Shown here: one piece after another, positions 48,601-59,797 of the stretch
Numbering within the stretch: position 1 is the first letter of the stretch
How the letters are laid out: every line of letters begins with the position of its first letter
Assembly (NCBI RefSeq): GCF_003672135.1
Contig: NC_039511.1
Location: 16,704,464-16,768,463, forward strand
Direction: 5' to 3'
Length of the DNA stretch: 64,000 nucleotides
DNA from: Ooceraea biroi
Lineage: Eukaryota; Arthropoda; Insecta; Hymenoptera; Formicidae
The notes under the pieces: generated by a model
Databases searched by the model: none
Told to the model about the DNA's origin: nothing
Seen by the model: only the letters and a program-made list of their open reading frames with translations
Program-made: the position numbers and the translations under genes

Positions 48601-49816
48601 CCGCTAACTAATTAGAAACTTATTGATCCAGCATACTTGATCCCGACGACGTCGACACGAGAACTTGCTCCTGACCGACCCGCTTGTAATCCTTCGCTTC
48701 CTTTGCGTCTCTTTTTCTACTGGCTGCCATCTTATTTCGAAAACTACTACCACGTTTACTCGTCCAAAAGTTGGTGATGTCAACTGTCCTGATTTTACAG
48801 GACATGGAAGGATAGGTCTTGATATTGTCGAGAAATCTTTCATCTTGCAAACGGTTTAACACGTTCCGCGTTTCCGTTTCGTGTATCTTACAATAAAGTT
48901 TTATCTTTGAGCGATCAAATCCGGCAAACGACTCGGCAGTTCTTCGGCTCTCGGTCGTCACGCTTGCCTGCGAGTCTTCGCTGCTTGTTTCGCATCTAGG
49001 AGGGAACGCGTTCTTCGTACTTTCGTTTTTGAGACAATCTTTGTCCTCGTGCTCATCTCGCTTGCAATAAAGTTGCTGGTTAGTTGCAGCTTTATGGGAA
49101 TCCACGACAACGGTCAGAACCTTGCACTCGTGGGACTCTGTATACTTGCTTTCGCAATCTCGTCGTTGCTCCTCCTCTTCTTGTTCAGTCTCAAAGAGGA
49201 AACTAGAAACAGAGGAGTCGAAGGAACTGTCCAATACGAATGTTGGATTCTCGTAGAAGATATGTTTGTTTGGTTCCTTCCCTTGAGGATACGAGTTCTC
49301 TACGGTGTATTTCTTGCGAAAAATGTCAATGAGCTTTGGTGATTTCGCATCTTCATCCTTTGTCGCGGGACTTTCCACATTTTTGCCGTCCGTACTGATT
49401 ATTTGATCAGTAAGGGATAGTTTGCTCTTGAAATCTTTCGTGATCTCTTGTGAATCAACATCATTCGCTGACAAAGAAATCTTTCCAAGACTCGAGGATG
49501 TCTTGTCACTAACGTTATCCTCGATGCGTGAACTCGGATCTTCGGGATCGTTTTGCGGATTCGATGATCTCTTGTCTTGAGATTCTTCGAGGACATGGCG
49601 ATTACGCTCTCTTTTTTTGACGGTACAGTTCTCCGAGACGGGCGAGAGATCGAAACCAGTGGGCAATCGCAGATTCGCGTGACTGCGTATCTTTGACATC
49701 AGTTTCATGGATGCTCGGAAGGATTTCGACCTTTTCAAGATCGACATCCTCCCATCTGAGGGATGTCTTGAGAGTAATTCCATTTTCGGACTGGACGAGG
49801 ACTTGCGAAATTTCAT
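39808..49816 (-). CDS. wake: ankyrin/FN3/Ras-association protein, wide awake (ANKFN1) homologue
   Basis: Eleven exons (minus): 49816-48637, 47869-47732, 47575-47497, 46705-46602, 45923-45663, 44148-43846, 43764-43325, 43248-42869, 42784-42178, 42095-41307, 40143-39808. Phases agree and the total is 4617 nt (1538 aa). An in-frame TAG lies just upstream of the ATG at 49816, which supports this start. Residues 1-393 are polar and probably disordered. Ankyrin repeats lie at about 440-500 (ALFAAVEHGHVDKARTIL; NSDGLSLLDVAVLSNN). An FN3 domain spans 588-690, beginning PPDIPFLVAVDVTGTTSITI. A conserved helical block runs 690-1164 (CIYNDFHWLMKVACTWDD). A Ser/Thr-rich linker covers 1165-1427. A Ras-association-like domain closes the protein (VYAAYETGLAAGTSLKLHV…LQLQNPW). 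In Drosophila, WIDE AWAKE acts in clock neurons to promote sleep onset through the GABA-A receptor RDL; that role is known for the family and only inferred here. A decayed mariner sits antisense in the intron after exon 5. Confidence 0.93.
40165..40188. repeat. (TA)n microsatellite in the last wide awake intron
   Basis: Pure alternating TA run next to the acceptor of the final exon. Confidence 0.8.
44356..45480 (+). mobile_element. complete but decayed mariner element in a wide awake intron
   Basis: 1125 bp between TA dinucleotides (44354-44355 and 45481-45482). The terminal repeats are TTGCGTTGACCGGAAAGTCT and, at the right, AGTCAACTCAA inverted (TTGAGTTGACTGAAAAGTCC). The plus strand keeps pieces of transposase: RMCQKWFAKFSAGELNLEDA, the HTH piece IAEKLNIGQSTVSEH (approximately), and LTWDVLPHPP followed by a SPELAPSNFHLF-like stretch in shifted frames. 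Many stops and frameshifts make it inactive. It is antisense to the host gene. Confidence 0.88.
45571..45621. repeat. CG/CA microsatellite in a wide awake intron
   Basis: A (CG)n run grading into (CA)n, about 40 bases from the donor of the exon ending at 45663. Confidence 0.9.
47434..47459. repeat. (CA)n microsatellite in a wide awake intron
   Basis: Uninterrupted CA tract preceded by a short (TG)n run, just downstream (in gene direction) of the 47497 donor. Confidence 0.9.
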
Positions 49817-52800
49817 TTGGAGATTGTACTATAGTGCCACTTGATATATCTCGAAATCCTATTGAGATCTCTAATCCTTTTAAGAATCTTGATTTTCGAG
49901 TATTCTAGACGCGACAAGATCGATTCTTCGGATTATTGCTTCTTTTATAAATTACCAATGGCAGTATATTATCGCTGTCAGCGATAAAATAAAGAATGCT
50001 TTGACTCTCTTTGGTAGAATAAAGCTTCGAAGTTGTGAGACTTTATAAAACTGTAATATAATTCTTTGGCTAAATAAAGCTGGAAAAGTTCATTGACTTA
50101 TTCCCTCTTGGCGCTCAGGCTTTCCTCTCGGAGCGCAAGACGCAAATTACGCTTGAAGGCTTATTGTTAGTTATAAACTTCTAAAATGCTGATTAGCTTG
50201 ATGTAAATGCATAAATCGAGTCTTCTATTCGAGTCGGCTCTGACTAGCGGAACATGATGTTCACTTGTCTCTCGAGGCGACAAAACTATTAAATATTTAT
50301 ACGAAGCGAAAAAGCAGCTAACGATGAAAGGGATTTAGCGTGGATTCCGTCACGATAGAACGATGACACGACGCGAACTGTAGTCTCTGAAACGATTTTA
50401 TTGTTTACTTAGGACACGCACTCACACTTGGACAATTCCGTCGCGCGACAATTGGCTATTACGAAGAAGTGGTTATTCCGAACTCGTCGCTTGTTCCTCC
50501 TCGGAGCGACCGACAATTTGCCAGTCCAATCAAATTTATTGCTGTCGTCCGCTAGTCGTTAAGATCTTGATGACGGTGAAGTGTATGCTCCAAGATCAAT
50601 GACAAGATCGCCTGTAGTCTGATCATCATCAAACATCGACGTACATAGCGCACAGACATTTCCATTTGACATTTGTTCCCGACTACGATGTGTGCGCATC
50701 AAATGTTATATATATATATACACACCATCTTTCTATTCCTTCTCTCCTTCTTATAAATAACTATAATAATGTTGAAGAAGATTATCGATCCAAATTATCA
50801 TTTCATTGATAATTTTGGCAATGATGTCGAAGAAAACAATATTTCATATCTATGTATATCGGAGATACAAACAATTGTGATTGAAACATTTACTCAAGAT
50901 TCTGACAATAACAACCGCAGCTCTCTCTGTTAGAAAATTCATAAGTATTCGTCACAGAACAGTGATCGATTAAAGTACTTGTATGTGGGCCGTGCCAGTT
51001 TGCTTCTTGCGAAAGCAAAAGCAATAAAGATTTAAGCGTGACTGCATCAATTGAAAAGAGCAGTTGCAGCTCATTGGTTTCCAGAGTAAATTGTTAGGAT
51101 TCGATTCGATTTGAGGAAGTGCATCCTTTGACATTCCCGATGAGCATCATATTTTAAATTCAAATCGAAGGGGCACGTACGGAAGAATACAATTCAAAAT
51201 AATATGAGATAAAATAGAGAGGGCGGAATGAATGTCCGCAACTATTGGACGTTTTCTTTTTCGACAATTATCGTATTAATTATTCTGACAACACCTCTCT
51301 CTTTTGATGCTTTTCCTTTTGCTTGTTTTTCTATACTCTTATATTTCCGCAAGTTGCACAATTGTTATTACTTTGGACTGAAGTTTTCCTCTTAATTTGT
51401 GACTAATTCTCAACTCACTTCTTTTCCGTTACGGCGCTGTTATTTCTTTTTTTAGAACGTTGTTCTCGTTATCGATCCTAGTCCCGATAAAATTTCCTTT
51501 TCGGAAAGAAGAGTCACGTCAAGTTTCTTAGATATTTGCATCTGTACGCGTCGGTGGACACATATCTATGCATAACTGACCGAGTTCCGATCCTTATTTA
51601 TGTCATTTCGGACCTAGTTACGGAATTTTTCTTACACAGGACTTACACAGTCGCAGGAATATGCTCTCAGATGTATACAGTTCGGTAACTTATATAGTTT
51701 GTGTAGAAAAAGACCCTGTGTAAACATCACGTGGAGAAATCGAGCGGATGGAGGTGGCGCAATTTACCTTGCCATCTCGAGCGAGACCTTAAGCAATCGT
51801 CGTTGCCGTCGTGGATCCTCGGAAATTTCTACTGTGTCGTTTATTATGGCTGTGTAACGCTTTCGCACAGTTACATCAATCTCGCAATAACACGTGTGTG
51901 GGTCCGTTCTCCGTTCGAATGCCATCGATGGCATGTCGATCGGGATTAAAGTCACGCTAGAATCCCACTCGTGTCTCTGAGGAAGGCAAGCTCGCCGGGC
52001 ATACGGGTGCCTATGCAACTACCTATCACAGAGTAGATTCCATTCGACGTGATCGTTTCTATGCGTACCACATCGGAAATCACAATGACATCTCCATGCA
52101 CGAAAACGACGTCGTCATCGTGCCCGTGAGTTTTGCATGCCTCATGAGTTTTTCGTTCAAGGAACATCGCGGTAAGCTGCTTCCCGATGGATATTCATCG
52201 ATATAATTTGGAAGTTATATTTTCTACATCAGTATTAATTATCGCTGTTACTTGGAGATGCCGTTTGGAAATTCGTGATCCCTTTGCGTTTTTCGCTGCT
52301 GATTGGTGATACCTCTTTATGTTTTTATCGTAGGCACGTTGCTTCGAAGAACGAAATTTTCATATAAATCGTTGAATTTTGTCCCGTACGTGTACACAAT
52401 GGAGTTGAAATGAAACGCCCATATAGACGATACAAGTGAGGATACGTTGCGCGTAAAACGGAAATAGATATTTGAAGATTTTGGTTTATCGACGGTCGAG
52501 ACGAAACGTGCACGGCTCGCTACGATACGCGTTGTCACGTGCGCGCTCACATTTTCCAACCGTCGCTGCTATGCACGCCGTTGCTGCGCTCCAGCCGGAG
52601 TCGGAGAGACGGATCTTTCAAGTATGACGGCTATGAAAAATCGACGCACGGCACTTTCACAGCGCCATTCTTTCCTTGTCGATGTTTTCTATACACAAGT
52701 ACGCGTGAACTTAGTATACGAAAATCATGCGAACGTGTCACAATTCTGGCAATGTAACGTTCCCTGTAGGCTTTGAATACCACCGATGTAGCATTACTGA

Positions 52801-53184
52801 TGGGTACATATGCGAACGCGATTCTCCCAATCTGTTCCACAGCAAGCAACCAGCTGCTGCGTCTGAATCCCCTCCAACTGGTCAACATGTGCATAGTTCC
52901 CAAGAGAAACAGAGTGAGTGAGTAAGAGAGAGGAGGGAGGGAGTGGAAGAAAGAGAAGGGAGAGACAGAACCTTATGGGAATCCTGCAGCAATGACATAC
53001 TATCTCGTAGAAGTCAACTTGTCTGCTTTTCTGATTAGGCCAGATGAAAATGAATGATCCACGCAAAGGATATTAAAGGATGCTTAAAAACGATTAAAAT
53101 ATTGTCAGAAGTGAAGCGCAGGATATTTTGAGAACTTTTTTTGTAATTTAAATACGTAATTTCTATATCTTTATATAATTCTTA
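49817..53184. other. spacer upstream of the wide awake homologue
   Basis: Should include the promoter and 5' UTR on the minus strand; no upstream coding exon could be supported. An (AT)n run lies at 50708-50722. A GC-richer block at about 51720-52750 contains overlapping short ORFs on both strands without domains; it may be an alternative promoter or an untranslated exon. A purine-rich GA tract lies near 52913-52972. Confidence 0.45.
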
Positions 53185-53980
53185 TTATTGATAAACAAAT
53201 CAAACTTTAAACCCAGAATTCAACATGATCAGGTACGACTCTTAGGAGAATGAAACTGCTTCAATTTATGTTAATAACGTTAGAAAAGGAACAATAATCG
53301 AAAAGATCACCAAGAATTACTCAAACTCGTGGTTGTATTTTCTAGGTGGTATGCCTTTTCGAGCTCCAGGAGCTTTTCACCATGCTCAATGGCCATTTAC
53401 TGTTTCAAAATGTTTTTATTTCGAGACGAGTTCAATATTACGACCAAAGAAAATGTTGGACTCTGAGACGTTTGCGTATTTCTCCTTATTTTGTACGTAA
53501 AAGCATGGATCCAAGTTGCAATTGAAGTAAAAGCTTCCTCTCAAGATTTCTCAGTTTTTAAAAGATCTTTATCGTAAAAATGATAAAAACATAAGCCGTG
53601 TTACATTACACAAGTAATGTCGCAATTTCACGATTATTAATGTATTTGATACCAGAAACAACAGCGCTGGGATGTTTTGACAGACACATTACAATTGAAA
53701 CAAATAAAAGAATGGTAAAATCATTGAAATGATAGCATTCTATTATCCGATGAATCGATAAAAAGACTACGAATAAATGCAAAAAATGTTCCAAATTATT
53801 TGAACTGTGGAATTGAGCATTACCATAATAATCAAATCGTTTCTTCGAACAATATTCAATAGATGGATCTCGAGAAAGATCTTACTGTGTGGGTAAATGA
53901 AATTGGTTTTCAAATCGGGATGGAAAGTTTTAAACGCTAAAAGTCGTAAATGACACAACAGGAGGAGAAGTTAAGCTTAT
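53185..53980 (+). mobile_element. relic of an uncharacterised arthropod transposase (plus-strand fragment)
   Basis: The DNA at 53185-53440 is clearly similar to the reverse complement of 61360-61660, including GATAAACAAATCAAACTTTA, AACGTTAGAAAAGGA and the AGCTCC/AGGAGCTTTTCACCATG block. In shifting plus frames it reads GAFHHAQW, then AIYCFKMFLFRDEF, LYVKAW and a later C-terminal-like stretch, a pattern I associate with transposase-derived ORFs common in arthropod genomes. Many stops and frameshifts are present. The 5' junction at 53185 is abrupt; the right boundary is uncertain. Confidence 0.6.
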
Positions 53981-54533
53981 GTATGATTTTAATCAAGTTT
54001 TGTCGAGAAATGAGAAGAGGAAGCAATCTACTGAAGACATCTACTCTTACCAAGGATTTATAAAATTACATTCACAGAGTATTTTCACTTCTTTATTTTC
54101 CTCATGTGCGTTTTCTAGTAAACATAATGGTCAACATGTACAAATAAAAATATTTAATTTTTATTCTTTTTATCGCATTTTTCCACTTTTCGTGAAAAAT
54201 ATTATTTGTTTCACCTTTAGCAGGATTGTGTCATGTGTTTCCGTTATCCGACTGAGTTTACAGTTGGTACGATTTCATACTTCTCCAAATGGAACGATTT
54301 TAAGAGGAGTCCAAAGCGATAACGCAAGAAACAATTTTATAAATATAGCATACGTATCCACCCTAGTATGTATGAGAAGGCGCTTTGACATAAATTGCTT
54401 CAATCATCCTATATTGGTGAAAGGTTTTACTCTCTATTACTTGGCGTGTTGGAGTCACCGGAAATTCGTACTTCCGGAGCCAAGTTTCGTCGCGGAGCAC
54501 ATCCATACAAAAGATGTTTTCAGTAAACTATGA
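53979..54533 (+). other. unusually long ORF (184 codons) of unknown status
   Basis: Open from ATG 53979 to a stop at 54533, the longest domain-free ORF in the right half of the window. The product has a hydrophobic centre (IFPLFVKNIICFTFSRIVSC) and basic flanks, with no recognised motif. It directly follows the transposase relic and could be its tail, a chemoreceptor-like fragment or chance. AT-rich codons and lack of a promoter or splice context make a real gene doubtful. Confidence 0.15.
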
Positions 54534-54688
54534 ACATATTGAATATTTCTTTATGTGTTTGTTCTGTCTCCTTAAAAAAGCCTCCTTTGTCAAAAAAGCC
54601 ATTTGAAGCAGAAAAAATAATTGAGGAACAGATACAAGCCTTTCGATAATATTCAATGTCAATTTCTATATTTATTTAATGTGTAATA

Positions 54689-54740
54689 TTGGGTTGAATG
54701 GAAAATCTGTATTATTTTTAGCAAAAATAATATACATGTA
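54689..54740. mobile_element. isolated mariner terminal repeat
   Basis: TTGGGTTGAATGGAAAATCT after a TA (54687-54688), continuing as TATTATTTTTAGCAAAAAT. It matches the terminus of the relic at the window's left edge (TTGAATGGAAAG…TTTTAGGCAAAAT). No transposase follows, so this is a solo end. Confidence 0.6.
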
Positions 54741-55691
54741 AGTACATAAATTTTAATAACATATTTATATAGTAGCTTCTTTAAGTGTTAATATTATACG
54801 CGCAATGATTTCGTTATAGATAAACTTGTAATCCAACTCTGTCTTTTATCCATTATCGTTTAACTATTGTCGTATGTTACTTCCCTTAGTTTCCTAATAA
54901 CAAAGCCATTAAAAAAACGAAAAATACTGAAAAGTTCATTAGAGATTACGGATGAAACTTTCCTAGGAAGTTTAGCTGTTGTTTCGCGAGAATTTAATTT
55001 CCACTCTGGCAGGATACGATAACAATGCCTAGAGTTTTATTCGCACGGTCGTAACGAAGTAACCCATGAAACACTTTTATTCCATTTATTTTAGTTGGAT
55101 GGAAGAAACGTACTCGTGGAGAATTCTGATATCTCTCTTACGATTCAGAGAGCTTGAACGGATTCTTTTTTTTATTGTATTAAAATGTCTCGTAAAATGC
55201 TCATTAGTTCATTTTATGATCAACGCTTATTTCGTAGCAACAAGTTGAAAGGCTGGTAATAAGTTCACCGGAAATAATCTGAGAATCTTTCTCACATTAT
55301 CATCAAGAGACATGTCTTGCAACGAGTGCATGAGCAAAGCGACATACGAACGGCGAAACCGCCTATGTACATACACGCGAAGCAATTAGTTGAGCACACC
55401 CTCGATTATCGGATTTCAGTAACGGCTGAATGGATTAACTTCGCGATTAGACTCAATCGATAGCTGATGTTCACTGTACATCAGAAAATTATTTTTATTT
55501 TTGCTTGTACAAGTGGAGATATTACAATGCAAAGTGTAAATATGAAAAATTTTATGACACAGGTATATAATATATTCGTCATCAACAGCGTCCTACTGAA
55601 GCGTTGATCGCGAGAGGGCGGCAACTGCCTGTTGCTATCGTGCATCTATTATATTATGTTAGACCGTACCTATCTAGACGGTAATGTGCTA
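54741..55691. other. AT-rich spacer
   Basis: No gene, RNA or element recognised. Confidence 0.5.
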
Positions 55692-56344
55692 TATACAGGG
55701 TGAGGCACCTAAAACCTAAGACCAGGCCACCTCAATATCTCGGCTGTTATTGGTGATAGAAAAAAATATGTCAGACCAAACTTGCATGGTTTCGAGGGAC
55801 ACATAATTTGTTCTAAATAATTTTTTATTCGGTGGACGCGTAGAGGTCATATGAAGGTCAACTTCGTTTTTTTAAATGGTATGATATGTTTTTTTACGTA
55901 CCATCTAGTAGAGCGTTCGAAGATGCGCACATTGATCTACGGGTAAACATCATTCAAGGTCACTGAAGGCTAAAATTTCTAAGTGCTAGAACTTTTTCAT
56001 TTCTGAATTTACGGTATTTTCAATAGCAGAGAACTCTAGGCAATATAAAGTAAATTATTTTCCTTTGCAGTTGGCCTTCAGTAACCTTGAATGATTTTGA
56101 CCCGTAGATCAATGTGCGCATCTTCGAACGCTCTACTAGATGGTACGTAAAAAAACATATCATACCATTTAAAAAAACGAAGTTGACCTTCATATGACCT
56201 CTACGCGTCCACCTAATAAAAAATTATTTAGAACAAATTATGTGTCCCTCGAAACCATGCAAGGTTGGTCTGACACAATTTTTTCTATCACCAATAACAG
56301 CCGAGATATTGAGGTGGCCTGTTTTAGGTGCCTCACCCTGTATA
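55692..56344. mobile_element. foldback (long inverted repeat) nonautonomous DNA element
   Basis: Two arms of about 275-280 bp (55692-55971 and 56069-56344) are reverse complements with few mismatches, around a loop of about 97 bp. The termini are TATACAGGGTGAGGCACCTA and its complement GGTGCCTCACCCTGTATA. Each arm contains the ATGACCTCTACGCGTCC block. No transposase is encoded. The flanks read TA-rich, so the target duplication is ambiguous. A single arm plus loop recurs at 7180-7530. Confidence 0.85.
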
Positions 56345-56671
56345 ATATACAGCACATTAACATCATTATATCATAAATAAATTGAAAGATACGATACTGT
56401 CTCACGCTACTGAATATCTACCTAAAATAAACAGTAGAGAAAGGAAAAAAAGAGATATAGATAAACAAGGCTAATTGTAAGCTCTATATATTATAAAATT
56501 GAGACATCAAATAATAAAATTATTGAATCATACTTTATCTCATACTCATAAAAAAGAATGCAAAATTATAAATAATACGAATTAAACTAGAGTTATTTAA
56601 CCTATTGAAGATAATATTTGATTTTTTTTTTAACTATGACTCAATAAAAACGAATTGCAGTTTTGATGCTA

Positions 56672-57804
56672 TTGGGTTGGCCAAAAAGTAATTGCGTTTT
56701 TTTCCAATAGATGGACATACGTGTCTTGAAATGTAACTAACTTCATTCTAAACCGCAAATTCATTATGTAGGTTAACAACTCACCGTTCAAGCTTGTTTT
56801 AGAAAAAGAAAGTACACGATTTCGTTAACAATTGTTTGTTTGCCGTCGATTTCAAAATGGAAAATCAAAAAGAACATTTTCCTCATATTTTGTTTTATTA
56901 CTTCCGAAAAGGGAAAAACGCTGTGCAAGCTCATAAAAAGTTATGTCGTGTATATGGCGAAGATGCTTTAAAACTGCGGCAGTGTCAAAATTGGTGTACT
57001 AAATTTCGATCTGGAGATTTTAATGTGCGATATTTGGGTAGCACATGAGCTCAAAGAAATTCATCTCACTAAGCGTATTGACATCTGCGATTCTCTTTTG
57101 AAACGTGAGGAAAATGATCGATTTTTGAAACGTATGATAACAGGCGACGAAAAATCGATGATCGTCTACAACAACGTCAAACGAAAAAGATGGTGGAGCA
57201 AGCGTGATGAACCTGCTGAAAGCACTTGAAAAGCAGTGAATATCTGCCACCAAAGAAAGATTATGCTGTCAGTCTGGTGGGACTGTGTATTTTGAGCTGC
57301 TTGCAAGGAATCAAACCATTCATTCAGACGTATACTACTGTCGTCAACTGGATAAATTAAATGATGCCATCAAACAGAAACGTCGAGAATTGATGAATCG
57401 CACAGGTGTTGTGTTTCACCATGATAACGCTAGACCACGTACAAGTTTGGTCACTCGTGAAAAATTGTTGCAGCTTGGATGGGATGTGTTACCATGATGT
57501 TACCACATCCACCATATTCGCCAGACCTGGCACCATCAGATTACCATTTGTTTCGTTCTTTGCAAAACACCTTGAATGGTAAAACCTTGACTGCTGATGA
57601 GGATATCAAATCGTTCTTGTAATTGTTTTTTGCTGAAAAAGATAAGAACTTTTTTGAGCGCGGAATCATGAAGTTGCCTGAAAAATGGCAAAAGATAATC
57701 AAACAAAATGGACAATATATTGTTTAATAAAGTTTTTGTTTCCCATGAAAAATTCGCCTTTTATTTATATAAAAAAAAACGCAATTACTTTTTGGCCAAC
57801 CCAA
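56672..57804 (+). mobile_element. internally deleted mariner, copy A
   Basis: 1133 bp between TA duplications (56670-56671, 57805-57806), with perfect 25-bp terminal inverted repeats starting TTGGGTTGGCCAAAAAGT. The transposase starts at ATG 56857 or the upstream 56836 frame. It keeps the first HTH region, then jumps from GDFN directly to an out-of-frame IWVAHELKEIHLTKR, losing about 65 residues of the DNA-binding domain. All three catalytic blocks survive in pieces: TGDEK, FHHDNARP and, after a frameshift, PPYSPDLAPSDYH. An 11-bp-scale duplication (GTTACCATGATGTTACC) causes the last shift. It cannot make transposase but has ends usable in trans. Confidence 0.95.
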
Positions 57805-57806
57805 TA

Positions 57807-58705
57807 GTACATACAAAAATGATACAACCTATTTCGTAAGAAGTGATTATAACTTATATATCGAGCCTGAAAGTGCTCTGGAGAATCTGAAACTTGCGAC
57901 TGTGGAATGTTCTGGCTTTCAAAGTTTAGTTAGACTGACAAATAATGTCGATTGCATCATCGTGCAATCCGCGGACTTCATTAATTCTATAATTACTTGG
58001 TTTTAGGATATTCACGTTTCTAACAACCAACATATTAAGTTTTTAATTAATTTGAACATAATTTTAGTTGCAGAGTGATGTTAATGATCGGTTATATGTG
58101 AACAAAAAATTATAAAATTACATATACAATTTGCATCTCTGGTATTCCATTCCATTCTTAAGTAAATCGTTTACGAAAAATTATAATAAAGACTCGAAAC
58201 TTAAACTTTCTTTACATTACATCTCACTTTGTTAGGCGTACTACATACATGACGTTTTAATGTACAGACGCATGCATTCTTGCATACTTCTCTTTTCCTG
58301 ACAATGCCATATATCTCAACGTCAGTTGGAAATGGATTCCACAGATTCTGCATCCGTTCCGCATCATAGCATATGCACTGCATTTATCGTGGTATACCAC
58401 GATATGCAGTCATATTTTCCGTCTAATATCGCACATGTAACACATACATAGTTACGTCCCATTGCCGACAGACAATGTGCTCCCATTCCGATCGATTATG
58501 TGCTTTGATGAGCGATTCAAACTGTATAATCCAGCGCAAATGTATGAGAGACGCTCTTTCGAGTTAAGATCATAGCGTTCCTCCAAATCACGTGATATAC
58601 GATTTGAAGATAATATAAATATCGAAATCCTTATAGAATATTTCATTGTAATATTTGTATGTATCTATCCCCATTGAAAACGTCTCAATCAAAGTGATGT
58701 CAATG
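57807..58705. other. 0.9-kb segment between two inverted mariners
   Basis: Unique AT-rich sequence with no supported gene. It contains a near-perfect 34-bp palindrome at 58377-58410. Confidence 0.5.
58377..58410. repeat. 34-bp near-perfect palindrome
   Basis: ACTGCAT-T-TATCGTGG, TATA, CCACGATA-TGCAGT: fully self-complementary except for a small bulge in the left arm. It could form a cruciform or be a dimeric binding site. Confidence 0.7.
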
Positions 58706-58707
58706 TA

Positions 58708-59797
58708 TTGGGTTGGCCAAAAAGTAATTGCGTTTTTTTTTTTATATAAATAAAAGGCGAATTTTTCATGGGAAACAAAAACTTTATTAAACAATATATT
58801 GTCCATTTTGTTTGATTATCTTTTGCCATTTTTCAGGCAACTTCATGATTCCGCGCTCAAAAAAGTTCTTATCTTTTTCAGCAAAAAACAATTACAAGAA
58901 CGATTTGATATCCTCATCAGCAGTCAAGGTTTTACCATTCAAGGTGTTTTGCAAAGAACGAAACAAATGGTAATCTGATGGTGCCAGGTCTGGCGAATAT
59001 GGTGGATGTGGTAACATCATGGTAACACATCCCATCCAAGCTGCAACAATTTTTCACGAGTGACCAAACTTGTACGTGGTCTAGCGTTATCATGGTGAAA
59101 CACAACACCTGTGCGATTCATCAATTCTCGACGTTTCTGTTTGATGGCATCATTTAATTTATCCAGTTGACGACAGTAGTATACGTCTGAATGAATGGTT
59201 TGATTCCTTGCAAGCAGCTCAAAATACACAGTCCCACCAGACTGACAGCATAATCTTTCTTTGGTGGCAGATATTCACTGCTTTTCAAGTGCTTTCAGCA
59301 GGTTCATCACGCTTGCTCCACCATCTTTTTCGTTTGACGTTGTTGTAGACGATCATCGATTTTTCGTCGCCTGTTATCATACGTTTCAAAAATCGATCAT
59401 TTTCCTCACGTTTCAAAAGCTCATGTGCTACCCAAATATCGCACATTAAAATCTCCAGATCGAAATTTAGTACACCAATTTTGACACTGCCGCAGTTTTA
59501 AAGCATCTTCGCCATATACACGACATAACTTTTTATGAGCTTGCACAGCGTTTTTCCCTTTTCGGAAGTAATAAAACAAAATATGAGGAAAATGTTCTTT
59601 TTGATTTTCCATTTTGAAATCGACGGCAAACAAACAATTGTTAACGAAATCGTGTACTTTCTTTTTCTAAAACAAGCTTGAACGGTGAGTTGTTAACCTA
59701 CATAATGAATTTGCGGTTTAGAATGAAGTTAGTTACATTTCAAGACACGTATGTCCATCTATTGGAAAAAAACGCAATTACTTTTTGGCCAACCCAA
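58708..59797 (-). mobile_element. internally deleted mariner, copy B (inverted relative to copy A)
   Basis: 1090 bp with the same 25-bp terminal inverted repeats and TA duplications (58706-58707, 59798-59799). Read on the minus strand it matches copy A almost base for base, including the lost DNA-binding segment and the GTTACCATGATGTTACC frameshift. Differences I saw: a further 45-bp deletion joining ATGAGCT to TTTGAAACG, and two extra T/A bases in the homopolymer by the inner end. The two account exactly for the length difference. Confidence 0.95.

Noticed and set aside
48620..48636. Stop codon ending wide awake exon 1 as a true C-terminus (398-aa protein)
   Set aside because: A donor at 48637/48636 (CAA/GTATGC) gives the phase needed to join the ankyrin exon at 47869, and the full model closes in frame.
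56836..57497. Mariner ORFs as host genes
   Set aside because: They are flanked by terminal inverted repeats and TA duplications and have transposase motifs; dead transposon.
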